A stretch of DNA of 64,000 nt, from the NCBI GenBank assembly GCA_964017045.1, contig OZ024811.1, forward strand, positions 7,651,674 through 7,715,673, given 5' to 3'. The DNA is from Omphiscola glabra. Taxonomy: Eukaryota > Mollusca > Gastropoda > Lymnaeidae. How positions within the stretch are numbered: the stretch's first letter is position 1; each line of letters begins with the position of its first letter. This document shows positions 9,416 to 21,149 of this stretch, in pieces. Under the pieces are notes generated by a model. That model ran no database searches and had not been told where the DNA came from. It worked only from the letters and a program-made list of their open reading frames with translations. The position numbers were made by a program, and so were the translations under genes.

Positions 9416-11642
9416 TAGTCACAGCCTCCGATTTGGGGAAAGAAAAAAAAATGAGAACAAGAAAACAAACAAATTCCTCTCGGCCGATCCTTTTCAGCGG
9501 TAGCAAAAAGAAACACAAGAGTGAATAAAAGCACACACATTGAGGCTAGAGTCCTGCTGTAAGTCCCTGGCCTTTTGCGAGGTCAGGGGGGGGGGGGGGT
9601 TGGGAAGCGAGACCCCGCATAGGTAAACGGAACGTTTGGGGTCCTGTGCGAGGCAGCACACAAAATAAACCACACATCCAAGAGACGGTGGAATAGCCTT
9701 ACCGTCTGCTCGGTCGGGAATCCTGAATGAATGAAGAATTCGGGTGTGGTGCCTGATTGCAGCTACACCATCACTGGGAGAAATACTCTGCACATTGATT
9801 CTTGTATACAAATCTATGTCTGAGAGACAGTAAGTTGTCGCTGTTTCAATGTGCAGCCCAGTTGATGGTGTTTTTTTCCCATTAATTTTTTTTTTCCTCG
9901 GCTCCGTGTATTTAACCGACATGTGGGTTTCAGAAGGAAAACATACGACGTTGTTCCTTTGCGAGTCCACAGGTAAGAATTATTTGCCCGAGGGGTGGAA
10001 GGTCGCCCGCAACAAAAACCTGAAATCTCGGACTCACAATTGCAGAGAAAAATAAAGAGATCAGGATTATTTTTTATCGATAAAACACCTCTAGAACTGT
10101 GTTCGACTACTGGCGCTTCTGTTTTGATGAATGAACGGCAAGAAAATAAGATAATCGTCTCCCCACATAACGGCACGATGGGCTCGCCCCGGCATATGAA
10201 GGGGGGGTTCACTCCAAGCTAACTGCTATTGGTGTAGAGGAGTCACATGACGTGTCTAGACTTTTTGGCGCGGCTCAGTGTCGAAAATGATGGTCGTGTA
10301 AATACGGTGGCTGTTCTCTTCTCCGCTGGTTTTCTTTAAGTTATGATCACATCAGTACTTACATCGTTTTAGTTACATCTTGTATTAAACTCAATATTTT
10401 TGGTGGTTGTATAAAACATATACATTTTAAAAAATGTTTTTGAACCCAAAAGTATAAAAATCATGCGATGGGGGTGGCCGAGGACTTGTCGACCGTTCGA
10501 TATATTTCTAGGGTGGCGCCGTCGCTTGTGTAACTGTGCAACATGTAATGTAAATGTAACAGACTGGGCTGGGTGAAATTTGCTATCTTGTTGACGATTA
10601 AAGTGGGCAGTCGGACCAAGCGGCGACACAGTCAGATCCACTGGAGGGGGGGGGGGTATTACATTTTAGGCTTTGCTATGGTCGAGTGCCTAGATCCCCC
10701 CTTTCATTGTAGTTCTATTCCCGACCATTTTCTTCAGCCAGCTCAATGATGGGGGCTGTTATCAAATTACACGTTTTCGGCCCTATATTTACTAAGACTT
10801 AAGCCCTCAAAAAAGGGAAAAGAAAAAAAACTTAAGTTCTTGCAGAATGAATATCATCAACACCGGCGACGCTACGGCGAGAGACACGATAATAATGTAG
10901 AACCCTTACAATATACACTACACATCCTGAACACCCCTCCTTCCACTGGCAAGTGGGCTAGTCCGTGACTAGCGTGTTTCGAAATGTGGTGAAATTTTAC
11001 TGCAACTACTGCGCCATGTTGGTCTATAATGGGTATTCGCTTCAATGGCTGATTCCCCCCCACCCCCACCCCCCACACACATGTTTGTTCCCGTCTTAAA
11101 AAATCTGTAACAAAAGTAAGACACACTTATCACTCAGCTTCAAATATTTGTGCACCCCCGACCCTCCCGCCACCAACCAGACCTGTACGTCGTTAAAGGA
11201 TGACATTGTAATAAAATATATATATATATAACTTCCATTATGGATGTTACAGTGTGTGTAACAATAAAGATCTCTTAGATTATCAATTATAGCTAAAATA
11301 ATTCATGCAGATGTATGTAAATTAAAAGAATATATTTTATATTTATCATAACTTATTACTGCAATAATGTAAGCGATAAACGGATGTATATACTTTTTTG
11401 TGTGCACATCTACTCTCTTTACATAAAATATTCAACAGAGAATCATGTTACAGATGCATGAAATCTATTAAGTATATGTGTACGCTGAAATATTTACCAA
11501 TAAAATGAAAATATATGCATCAAATTTGTCTCCCCCCCCCTTCCATCTTTTTCTCCTGTGAATACGTAAAGAAAATTAAATGGTATCGTATTTATTTTTA
11601 TCTGTTTAAAAAAAAATATTAACAATTAAAATCAATTGTGCG
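9416..11642. other. 2.2-kb non-repetitive region, function unknown
   Basis: This is the longest stretch without tandem repeats between the two host genes. It is richer in CG dinucleotides than its surroundings (for example around 9640-9730, 10160-10300 and 10600-10640). It contains G-runs at about 9586-9598 and 10645-10657 and a strong-looking plus-strand donor ACAG|GTAAGA near 9970. Overlapping open frames exist on both strands, but none resembles a known protein and none has a convincing start and stop. Possibilities are an upstream regulatory region or a non-coding 5' exon of the SMAD gene. Neither can be shown from sequence alone. Confidence 0.35.
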
Positions 11643-12031
11643 AAGAGAACGGCACTAGGGTTAGAAGAGAGCAGCTCTACTGTCAGAAGAGAGCAGCACT
11701 AGGACTAGACGAGAGATGCACTAGGGCTAGAAAATAGCAGCACTGGGGCTAGACGAGACCGGCACTGGGGCTAGAAGAGACCAGCATTAGGACTAGAAGA
11801 TAGCAGCACTAGGGCTAGACGAGAGCAGCACTAGGGCTAGAATATAGCAGCACTAGGACTAGGCGAGAGCACTACTAGGGCTAGAAGAGAACAGCCCTGG
11901 TGCTAGAAGAGCGCAGCACTAGGGCTAGAAGAGAGCACTACTAGGGTAGAAGAGGGTAGCAGTAGGGCTAAATGAGCGCAGCACCAGGGCTAGAAGAGCG
12001 CCTAGTGCTAGAAGAGAGCAGCTCTTGGGCT
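11643..12031. repeat. 22-bp degenerate minisatellite
   Basis: About 17 imperfect copies of a unit like GAGAGCAGCACTAGGGCTAG, with many substitutions between copies, so probably older than the uniform arrays. Confidence 0.92.
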
Positions 12032-12736
12032 AGTGGATTTGGTGGGTGCTTCGTGTTTTCTTAAAATATACATGTTAGTAAATGCGAGCTCTAACAACCC
12101 CCCACCCCTAGTTCAGCGCTTCTCAACGTTTGTTTTGCTCATTACCAACTGTAACATTTTATTTACTTTGTGGCTCCTTCCTTATTATTAATCTAAAAGC
12201 TTACTCTTTTTTATATACAGTGCATACCGGTATAGGCCTTCTTATTTCTCAAAAGTGTAGTGACCCCTAACAAATATGATATTGTTCCATTTTGCCCATG
12301 ATGAGAAAAGCTGAGCTGGCTAACTAGAATGATAATTTTTGTGTTTTTAAAAAGTGTTGGGCATTTGGAGTATTGTACTTGTGGAGTATGGTACTTGTGG
12401 AGTATAGTATATTTGAATATTTTCTCATTTTACTTTTATCTTTCGGGTGAAAACTTGATTTTTAAAAAATGTTACTTTGGCATATCGACGCAACCATCGA
12501 CTAAACATTGTGTTTTGAATTGACAATCTAAATCTTGAAAGTCAATCTACCTTTGACCAATACTGTTATTTCTACTCCCATTTACCTATAACTGGTCACT
12601 ATCATCATTACTTTCATATTCCTAAAACGGACCTGAGCCATCGCTATCCCTTCAAATCATATTACCGAGTGGCTGCAAGGAGCCTCGGATATATAATTTA
12701 TTATAAGTGTCCCAAGGTTGTGATGAGAGAAAATAT
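12032..12736. other. intergenic, with a possible hAT end near 12115
   Basis: CAGCGCTTCTCAACGTTTG near 12115 resembles one hAT terminus, but I could not find the partner end. The remainder is AT-rich unique sequence with a short GGAGTATNGTACTTGT repeat near 12370. Confidence 0.4.
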
Positions 12737-13857
12737 TGGTGAGCGGGAAAAAAAAATCATAGGAAAAAAAGTCACAGAAAAAAATCAGCAATCAGATATC
12801 ATAAAAAAAATCCTGACAAGATTGGGAACAAAGGCATTTGAATATCTTTCGATCAAACCACAATCCATTGGTGACAATAATGAGTCTTATTGTGGAAACA
12901 GGTATGTGATTGTTCTTGAGAAAGCCGCTCCTAGGCAACCGTTTCGTCCCACCTTAACGTCCCGACCGAAAGACTCCCTGGACGGTGGGGGGTGGTAACG
13001 CAACATCATCCCTCCGGAGTGGAAGCAAAGCCGTCCTGACTTCCGGAGAGTGGGCCGCGAACGCTTTAAACGCAGCGTTTTCGGTCGACCGGACGTCCCC
13101 CAGGCCAGAGGGGAGGTTCCCGGCGCGCCGCCGCACGATCTGTCGGCGGGGAAACCCGGCGGCTGGCCCGTGTGGAGGTGTGCCGGGGTGGGGGGCATTA
13201 AGAGCTCGCGCTCGACGGCCGGGAGAGCACCTTGGTAAAGTCTGGCAAGACTGCGGAACAAAAGAATTTTAGATTTTTCTGTCCGAAACCGCATTGACCA
13301 TTATGCTCTGTTTGAATATTTATCAGTAAACTAGTACTACAATGCAATGCCCATTGCTTTCCTTTGATTCCTTTACTACCGGTATGTGAAATGTGTCGGT
13401 GAGATCACTCGCGAGAATCTAATGACAATCCATTTGGACGAGAGCTTAATCTCTACCCAACGGCTTACAATCATTTATTGTTGTTCCATCTGTAATGTTC
13501 GTGTTTATTGGCTTCATGCATAACGATTAAATAATTTTGAATAAAGCATATCATTAAATATGTATACATTATACAAATAACACACACACGTGTGTATAAC
13601 TGAGTCATAAAAAATCCTATTATTAAATGCGTGAATGATAATGTGTAATATAAATAACAAATACATTTTTTATCCTAAACGAGAATCAAAACACAATCCG
13701 AATAAGCTATTTTCGATTTACTGTTTTTCAGTAAATTAACATATATATGGAATACAAATATAATATCATAAACAACATAGACACTTTGGAGTTTTTATAT
13801 GAAACATATTTTGTGACTTTATTTCCTGTTAATTTTTTCTGTGACTTTTTTTCCTAC
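12737..13857 (+). mobile_element. GTCACAG inverted-repeat element, copy A (best preserved)
   Basis: The left end carries GGAAAAAAAGTCACAGAAAA (from 12762). The right end carries its reverse complement, TTTTCTGTGACTTTTTTTCC (about 13836-13855), giving terminal inverted repeats of about 20-25 bp. The interior has blocks shared with other copies at 23.1, 24.4, 33.9/38.5, 47.3 and 50.4 kb, for example CAGATATCAT, GGTGACAATAATGAGT, GCATTGACCA, CAGTAAACTAGTACTACAAT and TTCAATCTGTAAT-like words. I see no transposase, so it is non-autonomous. The target-site duplication is unclear and the superfamily is unknown to me. Confidence 0.7.
12918..13235. other. CpG-rich segment within GTCACAG copy A
   Basis: About 300 bp that are strikingly GC- and CpG-rich (with words such as GGCGCGCCGCCGCACG and GCTCGCGCTCGACGGCCGGG) lie inside an otherwise AT-rich element. 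Copy B at 23.25 kb has only a short stretch here (ACAACAGCCGGGGGAGCAGC) between the same flanking blocks. The segment is therefore either an insertion into copy A or has been lost from the other copies. I do not recognise it as rRNA or protein-coding. Confidence 0.6.
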
Positions 13858-15104
13858 TTTGGATTCAAGGGGCACAAAACCGAAATGTGGCCTTAATATG
13901 ACTGGGTACCGGATTATTATTATTACTTTTTTAATGATGTAATATATATTTTTTAAATGTGTATATAAAATTAAACTACTAACAAGCCCATTGCATAGCA
14001 GTAAACTTTTTCAATTTCACAAGCTGGTAGTGTGGCGCACCAACAGACGACACAATCTAGTCCGGCGTCTGATAACTGGCGCCTGCGTTCGGCGGCGGAA
14101 AACGGTGGAGTTATGTCCCCCTAATCAGATGCAAATGTCGTCCCCCGCTAGGCGCATGGAGGCTCCAACAGTAAACTAGCGAGTGGGGGTAAGACAGAGA
14201 AGTACACTAGTCTCTTGTACAATGAGCGGACGGTAAATAATTACCAGCAAACAGAATGGTTAACTATATTATTCAAACCCATCTCTTTTCCGTGCGTACA
14301 CTCACATATATGCACAGCCAGCACCTAAATGTTAGTAGTTAATAGTTATAATTAGATCACCAATGGGCACTGGAAGACTTTTCTTTCAAAACTTTGTCAA
14401 AATATACATTAGCATGGTATCCACATAAACAACAATAAAAAGAAAGTTATAGTGAAGTGAGAATAACTAACAACGGAAAATGATATGGATGCCCCATTGC
14501 TGTCATAATATTTATGTTGCAAGACGATGCCTCCGCTACATCGATTTTCTAGTAGGTATTTATCATGAAATCTAGACACACCTTTAAGACAAGAACATAT
14601 TCGCGTACATTAGTAGCTCTCGCCGCGTCCTCCGCCTATCTTGCGTCATTTCATGCAGTGATGTATCAAGAACTTCATTGGGGTGGGGGGGGGGGGTTGT
14701 GGAAGCGGTATACGTTGAAGATAAGATAACTTCCATCGGCTCACACGTTCATGTGGCAACAGAGGGTTGTCTTTGTAGTTCCATAGTTGGGGGCGTTTTC
14801 CAATTCGTTTGTTTTGGTAAACACTTACTTTTTGTTTGCCTTTTAAATAGTCGTGTGGATGGTCTGGAAAGGAGGCTGACATTGTGGTGTGTGGATGGCT
14901 GTGCGGGGGAGTGAGGAACGGGGGGGGGGGGAGGAATGCCACACAAATAGCATATTAAAGAATAGCTTACCATGTTTTGTGTAGTTAACGTTGAGAGGTT
15001 TGCCGATTTCAAAATGGACAAGACTTATATTATCTCTTGATTTTATGGCTAATTCCAGCAAATAACTGTTAATGTGAATTATAAAATGAGTGAGCTGAAT
15101 GTAG
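13858..15104. other. intergenic, no gene recognised
   Basis: Unique sequence, with a GC-richer patch around 14020-14170 and G-runs at about 14686-14697 and 14919-14929. The open frames on either strand have no recognisable content. Confidence 0.5.
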
Positions 15105-15419
15105 GAGAGATAAATCAGTGGTGGATTTAAGGGAGATAATGCATGGGTGTGTCTAGGGGAGATGAGGCTGCGTTGGATCAAGGGAGATAGGGCAGCTGTG
15201 GATATAGTTAGAGTGGAGATAAAGCAGGGTGGATAAGGGGAAATAAAACAGTGGTGGTGGATTGTATAAGATATGACATTTGTGGACATATATTCGATGT
15301 GACCACTTGGTGGAATGACAAATAGATTGGACCATAGCGATGAGAGTAGCATGGACAAGTTATGAGATATTAACCGAGCTATTTTTACTCCAAAACAAAT
15401 ATCATATCCACTTGTTGAA
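15105..15419. repeat. degenerate purine-rich repeat
   Basis: Loose repeats of a roughly 35-45-bp unit with GTGGAT-AAGGGAGATA-GCAG run to about 15275. After that the sequence is unique. Confidence 0.5.
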
Positions 15420-15627
15420 ATGTCCGGCGTTTCATTTTGTTACGGTTTTTCATAGTTCATCTCTAGGATTTAAGATACTGCATACATTGTAACGACATTT
15501 GGTTACGTTATTTCACAGTTCATCTCTAGGATTTAAGATACTGCATACATTGTAACGACATTTTGTTACGTTATTTCACAGTTCATCTCTAGAATGTTAA
15601 AGTTAAGGGAATGCATACATTGTAACG
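15420..15627. repeat. roughly 75-bp minisatellite, left part
   Basis: Nearly three copies of a 70-80-bp unit with TTTTGTTACGTTATTTCACA, GTTCATCTCTAGGAT and GCATACATTGTAACGACAT. The array is cut at ACATTGTAACG (15617-15627) by the LINE and resumes with the same 11 bases at 18298. Confidence 0.9.
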
Positions 15628-18297
15628 CTTTTAGTGCTATTGTTATTTTCTATTCGGCCATCTTGTTTCATTTAGCCTGCCTACGCGCAACAGGACCTCC
15701 TGGATGCACCCCCATTCTAAAAACTGGCACCTACTAGATTATGTCATCGTCAGAAATAGGGACCGGCATGATGTGAGAGTGACTAAGGCCATGTGCGGCG
15801 CAGAATGCTGGACGGATCACCGCCTCATCGTCTCAAAGTTGAAAATTCACATCCAACCTAAGAGACGACCTCAGGCCACCAAAGCTCCGAAACGCCTCAA
15901 CATCAGTAAGCTGAAGATCCCTGATGTAAGACAAACCTTTGTTGACACCCTGGATGAACGCCTTGATTCCATAACACTGAACAACCAGGACGCGGAAGCA
16001 GCGTGGACCACACTTCGTGAGACGGTGTATAACACAGCCGCTGAGCGCCTCGGACCCTTTATCAGAAAACACATGGATTGGTTTGATGAAAACAACACAG
16101 CAATCCAAATGCTACTTGAGCAAAAACGTCGGGCGTACAAAGCCCTCCACGATGACCCAATGTCAGCAGCAAAGACAGCTGCACTGAGGAACATCCGCAG
16201 CAAGGTCCAATTACAACTGCGCCAGATGCAAGACTCCTGGTTGAATGCGAAAGCTGATGAGATTCAAGGCTTTGCAGACAAAAAAGACATGAATAACTTC
16301 TACAGTGGCCTGAGAGAAATCTATGGAGTTGCCACCTCAGGCTTTTCCCCTCTCCTTAGTGCAGACGGTTCTACCCTCATCACAGACAAGGAAAAAATCT
16401 TGGAAAGATGGGCGGAACACTTTAAAAATGTGCTGAATACGCCTTCCATTATTAATGATGAGGCCATTGAAAGACTGCCCCAGGTCCCAATGAACAAGTC
16501 ACTGGACGCTGTCCCAACTTCGGTCGAGATACAGACAGCTATCCGTCAAATGTCCAATGGTAAAGTACCTGGCTCCGACATGATTCCTGCCGAAATCTAC
16601 AAAGAGGGTGGACCAGCGTTGACGGATAAGCTATTGCGTCTATTCCAGATCATCTGGCAGACGGAAACTGTACCACAGGACCTCAAAGATGCCTCCATTA
16701 TCCACCTGTACAAACACAAAGGAAACCGCCAGGCCTGCGACAATCACCGCGGAATTTCACTGCTGTCCATCGCGGGCAAGATCTTGGCCCGAGCCCTTCT
16801 GAACCGCCTAAATGCACATCTGGAGCGAGGTCTCCTACCCGAAAGTCAATGTGGTTTCCGAAAAGAACGAGGAACTATCGATATGGTGTTTGCTGCCAGG
16901 CAGCTTCAAGAGAAATGTCAGGAGCAAAACATGGACCTATATTCCACATTTATTGACCTGAATAAGGCTTTTGACAGGGTCAATAGAGATGGCCTGTGGA
17001 AAATCATGAAAAAGTACGGATGCCCAGAAAAATTCACCACCATCATCCGTCAGCTGCATAATGGCCAGAGTGCAGGACAACGGTCAGTCATCTCAAGCAT
17101 TCCCTGTCACAAATGGTGTGAAGCAGGGCTGTGTCCTGGCTCCCACGCTCTTCAGTATTATGTATTCTGCAATGCTGTCTGATGCGTTCAGGGACTCCAC
17201 CACGGGCTTGCCAATCCGTTTCCGCACCGATGGATCGGTCTTCAACCTAAAGAGGCTTCAAGCTAAAACAAAGGTCAAACATAGCACCATCAACGAGCTT
17301 CTGTTTGCGGACGATTGTGCCCTCAATGCTGACTCTGAAGCTGCCATGCAGCAAAGCGTTGATATCTTTTCTGAGGCCTGCAACAACTTTGGACTAACAA
17401 TCAACGCGAAGAAGACTCAGGTATTCTATCAGCCAGCTCCCAGTAGGCCCTACGCTGAACCCAACATCATCATCAGCGGACAACGTCTTAACGCGGTGGA
17501 TAAATTTACTTACTTGGGCAGCACCCTCTCCAGATCTGTCATCATTGATGATGAAATGAATGCCAGACTTGCAAAAGCTAGTGCCATATTTGGCAGGCTC
17601 CGCAGCACTGTTTGGGACAGGAGAGGTATCAGACGGGAAACGAAGATCAAGGTCTACAGCGCAGCAGTCCTCTCGACATTGCTCTACGGGTGTGAAACGT
17701 GGACAGTCTACCAGCGTCACGCTAAAAAACTGAACCATTTTCACACAACCAGCCTCAGGAAACTCCTCGGCATCAGGTGGCAAGACAAAGTTCCTGACAC
17801 AGAGGTTCTCGCTAGAGCGAACCTACCTAGTATCTTCACCACCCTGATGCAGTATCAACTCCGTTGGATGGGACACGTTGCCCGTATGGAAGATCACCGG
17901 CTCCCTAAACAAATATTCTATGGTGAGCTCACGACAGGCAAGCGCTCCCAAGGAGGTCCAAAAAAACGTTACAAAGACTCACTGAAAGTGGCACTAAAGG
18001 CCTTCAGCATCGACACTACTAAATGGGAGCAGACCGCCCAGGACAGAGTCAGGTGGAGATCAGTGGTCAAGATAGGGGCTAAATCTTATGAAGCCAGTAG
18101 GATGGCCACCATTGAGACACGCAGGCAAGCCCGAAAGAACATTATTAAAGTCACGACTGCACCAACTATCCCCTGCCCGCGGTGCCACAGACTATTCCGA
18201 GCACGTATAGGATTGGCAAGCCACCTACGAACCCACCGTAACCCACCCCCCTAACCGGATGACTGGATGGTCCTAGTCGATTTGACGGACGAACAAC
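15628..18297 (+). mobile_element. 5'-truncated LINE (family A) inserted in a minisatellite
   Basis: A 2670-bp non-LTR retrotransposon flanked by an 11-bp target-site duplication, ACATTGTAACG (15617-15627 and 18298-18308). It begins inside the AP-endonuclease domain, so most of the 5' end is missing. It ends soon after the ORF stop, with no poly(A) tail. Its relative, family B, occurs at 1162 and 63257. The C-terminal finger ends in GLASHLRTH, a pattern seen in many animal LINE proteins. I do not assign the clade. Confidence 0.92.
15704..18254 (+). pseudogene. LINE endonuclease/reverse transcriptase, one frameshift
   Basis: The first open part (15704-17182) starts in the C-terminal endonuclease region (WHLLDYVIVRNRD, CWTDHRLIVSKL) and runs into the reverse transcriptase fingers and palm: GSDMIPAEIYKEGG, NHRGISLLSIAGKILARALL, QCGFRKERGTIDMVFAARQL, and motif A FIDLNKAFDRV with its Asp near residue 418. 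Near 17060-17090 the frame shifts. The second open part (17061-18254) carries motif B NGVKQGCVLAPTLFS, the catalytic LLFADDCAL (residues 80-88), the thumb and post-RT region, and a C2H2-type finger (C372, C375, H388, H392). The catalytic residues survive. Only the frameshift and the 5' truncation disable it, so the insertion is fairly young. Confidence 0.93.
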
Positions 18298-18400
18298 ACA
18301 TTGTAACGACATTTTGTTACGTTATTTCACAGTTCACCTCTAGGATGTTAAGGGACTGCATACATTGTAACGACATTAAAAGGCGTTCGATCAACTTTGT
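18298..18400. repeat. roughly 75-bp minisatellite, right part
   Basis: Continuation of the 15420-15627 array beyond the LINE, with the same TTTTGTTACGTTATTTCACA and CATACATTGTAACGACAT blocks. Confidence 0.9.
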
Positions 18401-18825
18401 TTTGAAACCATGTGAGCCATCATTTGAAAGCTACTGTCGCTGTAATGCATTGCAATGCATTTAGATAGCAAACATTGTTGGATCATAGGGTTAAATGGAG
18501 AGTTTTGTCTTAGTTCAAACCCTGTCGGCAACTTAAGTTTGACAATGGTGTGAGTATTAAATATTGGTTTAGCTCCATTATTCCGTGTAGGAAGCTATCA
18601 AATATGTCAAACAAATATTTATAATACTGAAAAGCAAATTATCATTCTTTCTCTCTCTGTCTCTCTTTTTCTTTTTTCTCTCTCCCTTTCTCCCCCCCCC
18701 TCTCTTTCTCTCTCTCTCTCTCTCTCTCTGTATGTATGCATGTATGGGTTCCTATACCATTCATCCGATACGAGAAAACTTTGGTCAATTGTTGTACGCA
18801 TGCCCGCGAATTTTTCAGAGTTATT
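18401..18825. other. unique sequence and a CT-rich microsatellite
   Basis: Mostly unique sequence. A TCTC-type simple repeat occupies about 18645-18730. No gene is seen. Confidence 0.6.
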
Positions 18826-19870
18826 ACTAGTTTACCACATTCCGTTTGGGGTCGTGGACCCTAATTCGTTTTTTTTCTTATATGAGCGATATAAGTATAA
18901 TTTCAAACAGAGCTTGTGCATGAATGGAGGGAATTTTAATCATATACCAATAGTCACATTTAAATATGTGGCCTGCTCACTTCTCACACGGACAGCTGTA
19001 TGTGGCCTGCTCACTTCTCACACGGACAGCTGTATGTTGCCTGCTCACTTCTCACACAGACAGCTGTATGTGGCCTGCTCACTTCTCACACTGACAGCTG
19101 TATGTGGCCTACTCACTTCTCACACTGACAGCTGTATGTGGCCTACTCACTTCTCACACAGACAGCTGTATGTGGCCTGCTCACTTCTCACACTGACAGC
19201 TGTATGTGGCCTACTCACTTCTCACACAGACAGCTGTATGTGGCCTGCTCACTTCTCACACTGACAGCTGTATGTGGCCTACTCACTTCTCACACAGACA
19301 GCTGTATGTGGCCTGCTCACTTGTCACACTGACAGCTGTATGTGGCCTACTCACTTCTCACACTGACAGCTGTTCCACTAGTTTACCACATTCCGTTTGG
19401 GGTCGTGGACCCTAATTCGTTTTTTTTCTTATATGAGCGATATAAGTATAATTTCAAACAGAGCTTGTGCATGAATGGAGGGAATTTTAATCATATACCA
19501 ATAGTCACATTTAAATATGTGGCCTGCTCACTTCTCACATGGACAGCTGTATGTGGCCTGCTCACTTCTCACACTGACAGCTGTATGTGGCCTACTCACT
19601 TCTCACACAGACAGCTGTATGTGGCCTGCTCACTTCTCACACTGACAGCTGTATGTGGCCTACTCACTTCTCACACTGACAGCTGTATGTGGCCTACTCA
19701 CTTCTCACACAGACAGCTGTATGTGGCCTGCTCACTTCTCACACTGACAGCTGTATGTGGCCTACTCACTTCTCACACAGACAGCTGTATGTGGCCTGCT
19801 CACTTGTCACACTGAAAGCTGTATGTGGCCTGCTCACTTCTCACACTGACAGCTGTATGTGGCCTACTCA
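18826..19870. repeat. 551-bp tandem duplication carrying a 34-bp minisatellite
   Basis: The block 18826-19376 is repeated from 19377. Each copy has about 135 bp of unique leader (ACTAGTTTACCACATTCCG ... TTTAAATATGTGGCC) followed by 11-12 copies of a 34-bp unit, CTGTATGTGGCCTGCTCACT and so on. The two leaders are nearly identical, so the duplication is recent and came after the array began to expand. Confidence 0.94.
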
Positions 19871-20494
19871 AGCGTTGAACAACCTAATTTATTCGTATAC
19901 GCTCTAGACGGTAAATATTGTGTACATAAAAAGAACTTCAAAAAACATAATTAAAACACAAAAACGTCTTTCTTTGAGTGGCATTGCAAAGCATGCCGGG
20001 TACTCGCTAGTCTATATATTCTAATTTAGTACAACCATGTTACAACATCCCGTTGCAATAGATATACGTATCTTTATATTTAACTGTACTGTATCTCTCT
20101 CTAGGTAATCTACCTCTGTATCTATAAATCTCTTTCTCCTCTCTTTATCTCTCCCACCCCCCTCTCTCTATCCGTAAGTGTATGTTTATTTTAATTATAC
20201 CAACATATAATCGTTTGTGTAAATTTGAAGATTGCCTCGTTAGATGAAACATTGCGTGACAAATGCTGGGCAATGTGTTGGAAGGGGAAAGCGTTTGTTG
20301 GAGAGTGAAAAGGGGGGGGGGGGGCTGTAGCGCTTCGGGGATGGGGTCAAGCAGTGGGTCCATCAGACAGTAGACGTAGCCGCAGCGCGTGTCATGGCTG
20401 GCGCCCGGCATTGATTAGTGGCATTGTAGTGACCATCTGTGCGGGTCAGGCCAGGCGTTTAGGGAGGAGGTGACCTCAACGTGGCCATCTCCTC
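19871..20494. other. unique intergenic sequence
   Basis: No gene recognised. A G-run lies at about 20309-20323 and CT-rich simple sequence near 20090-20165. Confidence 0.5.
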
Positions 20495-20695
20495 ACCCAC
20501 TCTCCCCATCCCGCCAACCACTCTCCCCATCCCGCCAACCACTCTCCCCATCCCGCCAACCACTCTCCCCATCCCGCCAACCACTCTCCCCATCCCGCCA
20601 ACCACTCTCCCCATCCCGCCAACCACTCTCCCCATCCCGCCAACCACTCTCCCCCTCCCGCCAACCACTCTCCCCATCCCGCCAACCACCATGTT
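20495..20695. repeat. 21-bp minisatellite
   Basis: Nine almost identical copies of CCAACCACTCTCCCCATCCC plus G. Because 21 is divisible by 3, several frames on both strands stay open. These are not genes. Confidence 0.96.
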
Positions 20696-21149
20696 CCCTG
20701 CATTCATCACCACCCAGCAGCCAGCACTGTGTGTTTATTTCTTTCATATAAGCAACTACACCCAGTCACCCAGTCACCCCATGACTTCATTTATCACCAG
20801 AATTAGTTAAGTTGTCATTTTAATTTGATCTCTTAGCTAAATGTACTAAAATAAACTAAACTGAACTAAGAAATGTAAACACCCAACTGTGCTAAAGAAC
20901 ATAAAGACATACTACTAACAAACCTAGACATCTAACTGTACTAAACAATCTGAACACCTAACTTTACTATCTATGAAATCTAAAACCTAAATATGCTCTC
21001 TAAACAGATAAATTGTCTATGATATCCATGGTAACCAGATAATAATTGTACTACGATACTTGACATACACTGAACTAAATTGAACTACCATAAATATCCA
21101 GTTGGACCGGAACTTTTCCTGTGACGTTTTTTTTCCTTATTATCGCCAC
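20696..21149. other. unique sequence ending in a GTCACAG-family relic
   Basis: Short irregular repeats of CTAACTGTACTAAA-like words lie at about 20830-21080. At 21108-21150 a fragment with TTTTCCTGTGACG and TTTTTTTTCC matches the terminus of the GTCACAG element family. Confidence 0.45.

Noticed and set aside
9494..10222. Overlapping open frames on both strands in the unique region
   Set aside because: No recognisable domain or gene structure. The frames overlap on opposite strands, and one plus-strand donor alone does not make a gene.
12918..13294. rRNA or coding origin of the CpG-rich segment
   Set aside because: No recognisable 28S/18S/5S blocks, and the overlapping arginine/glycine-rich frames on both strands reflect base composition only.
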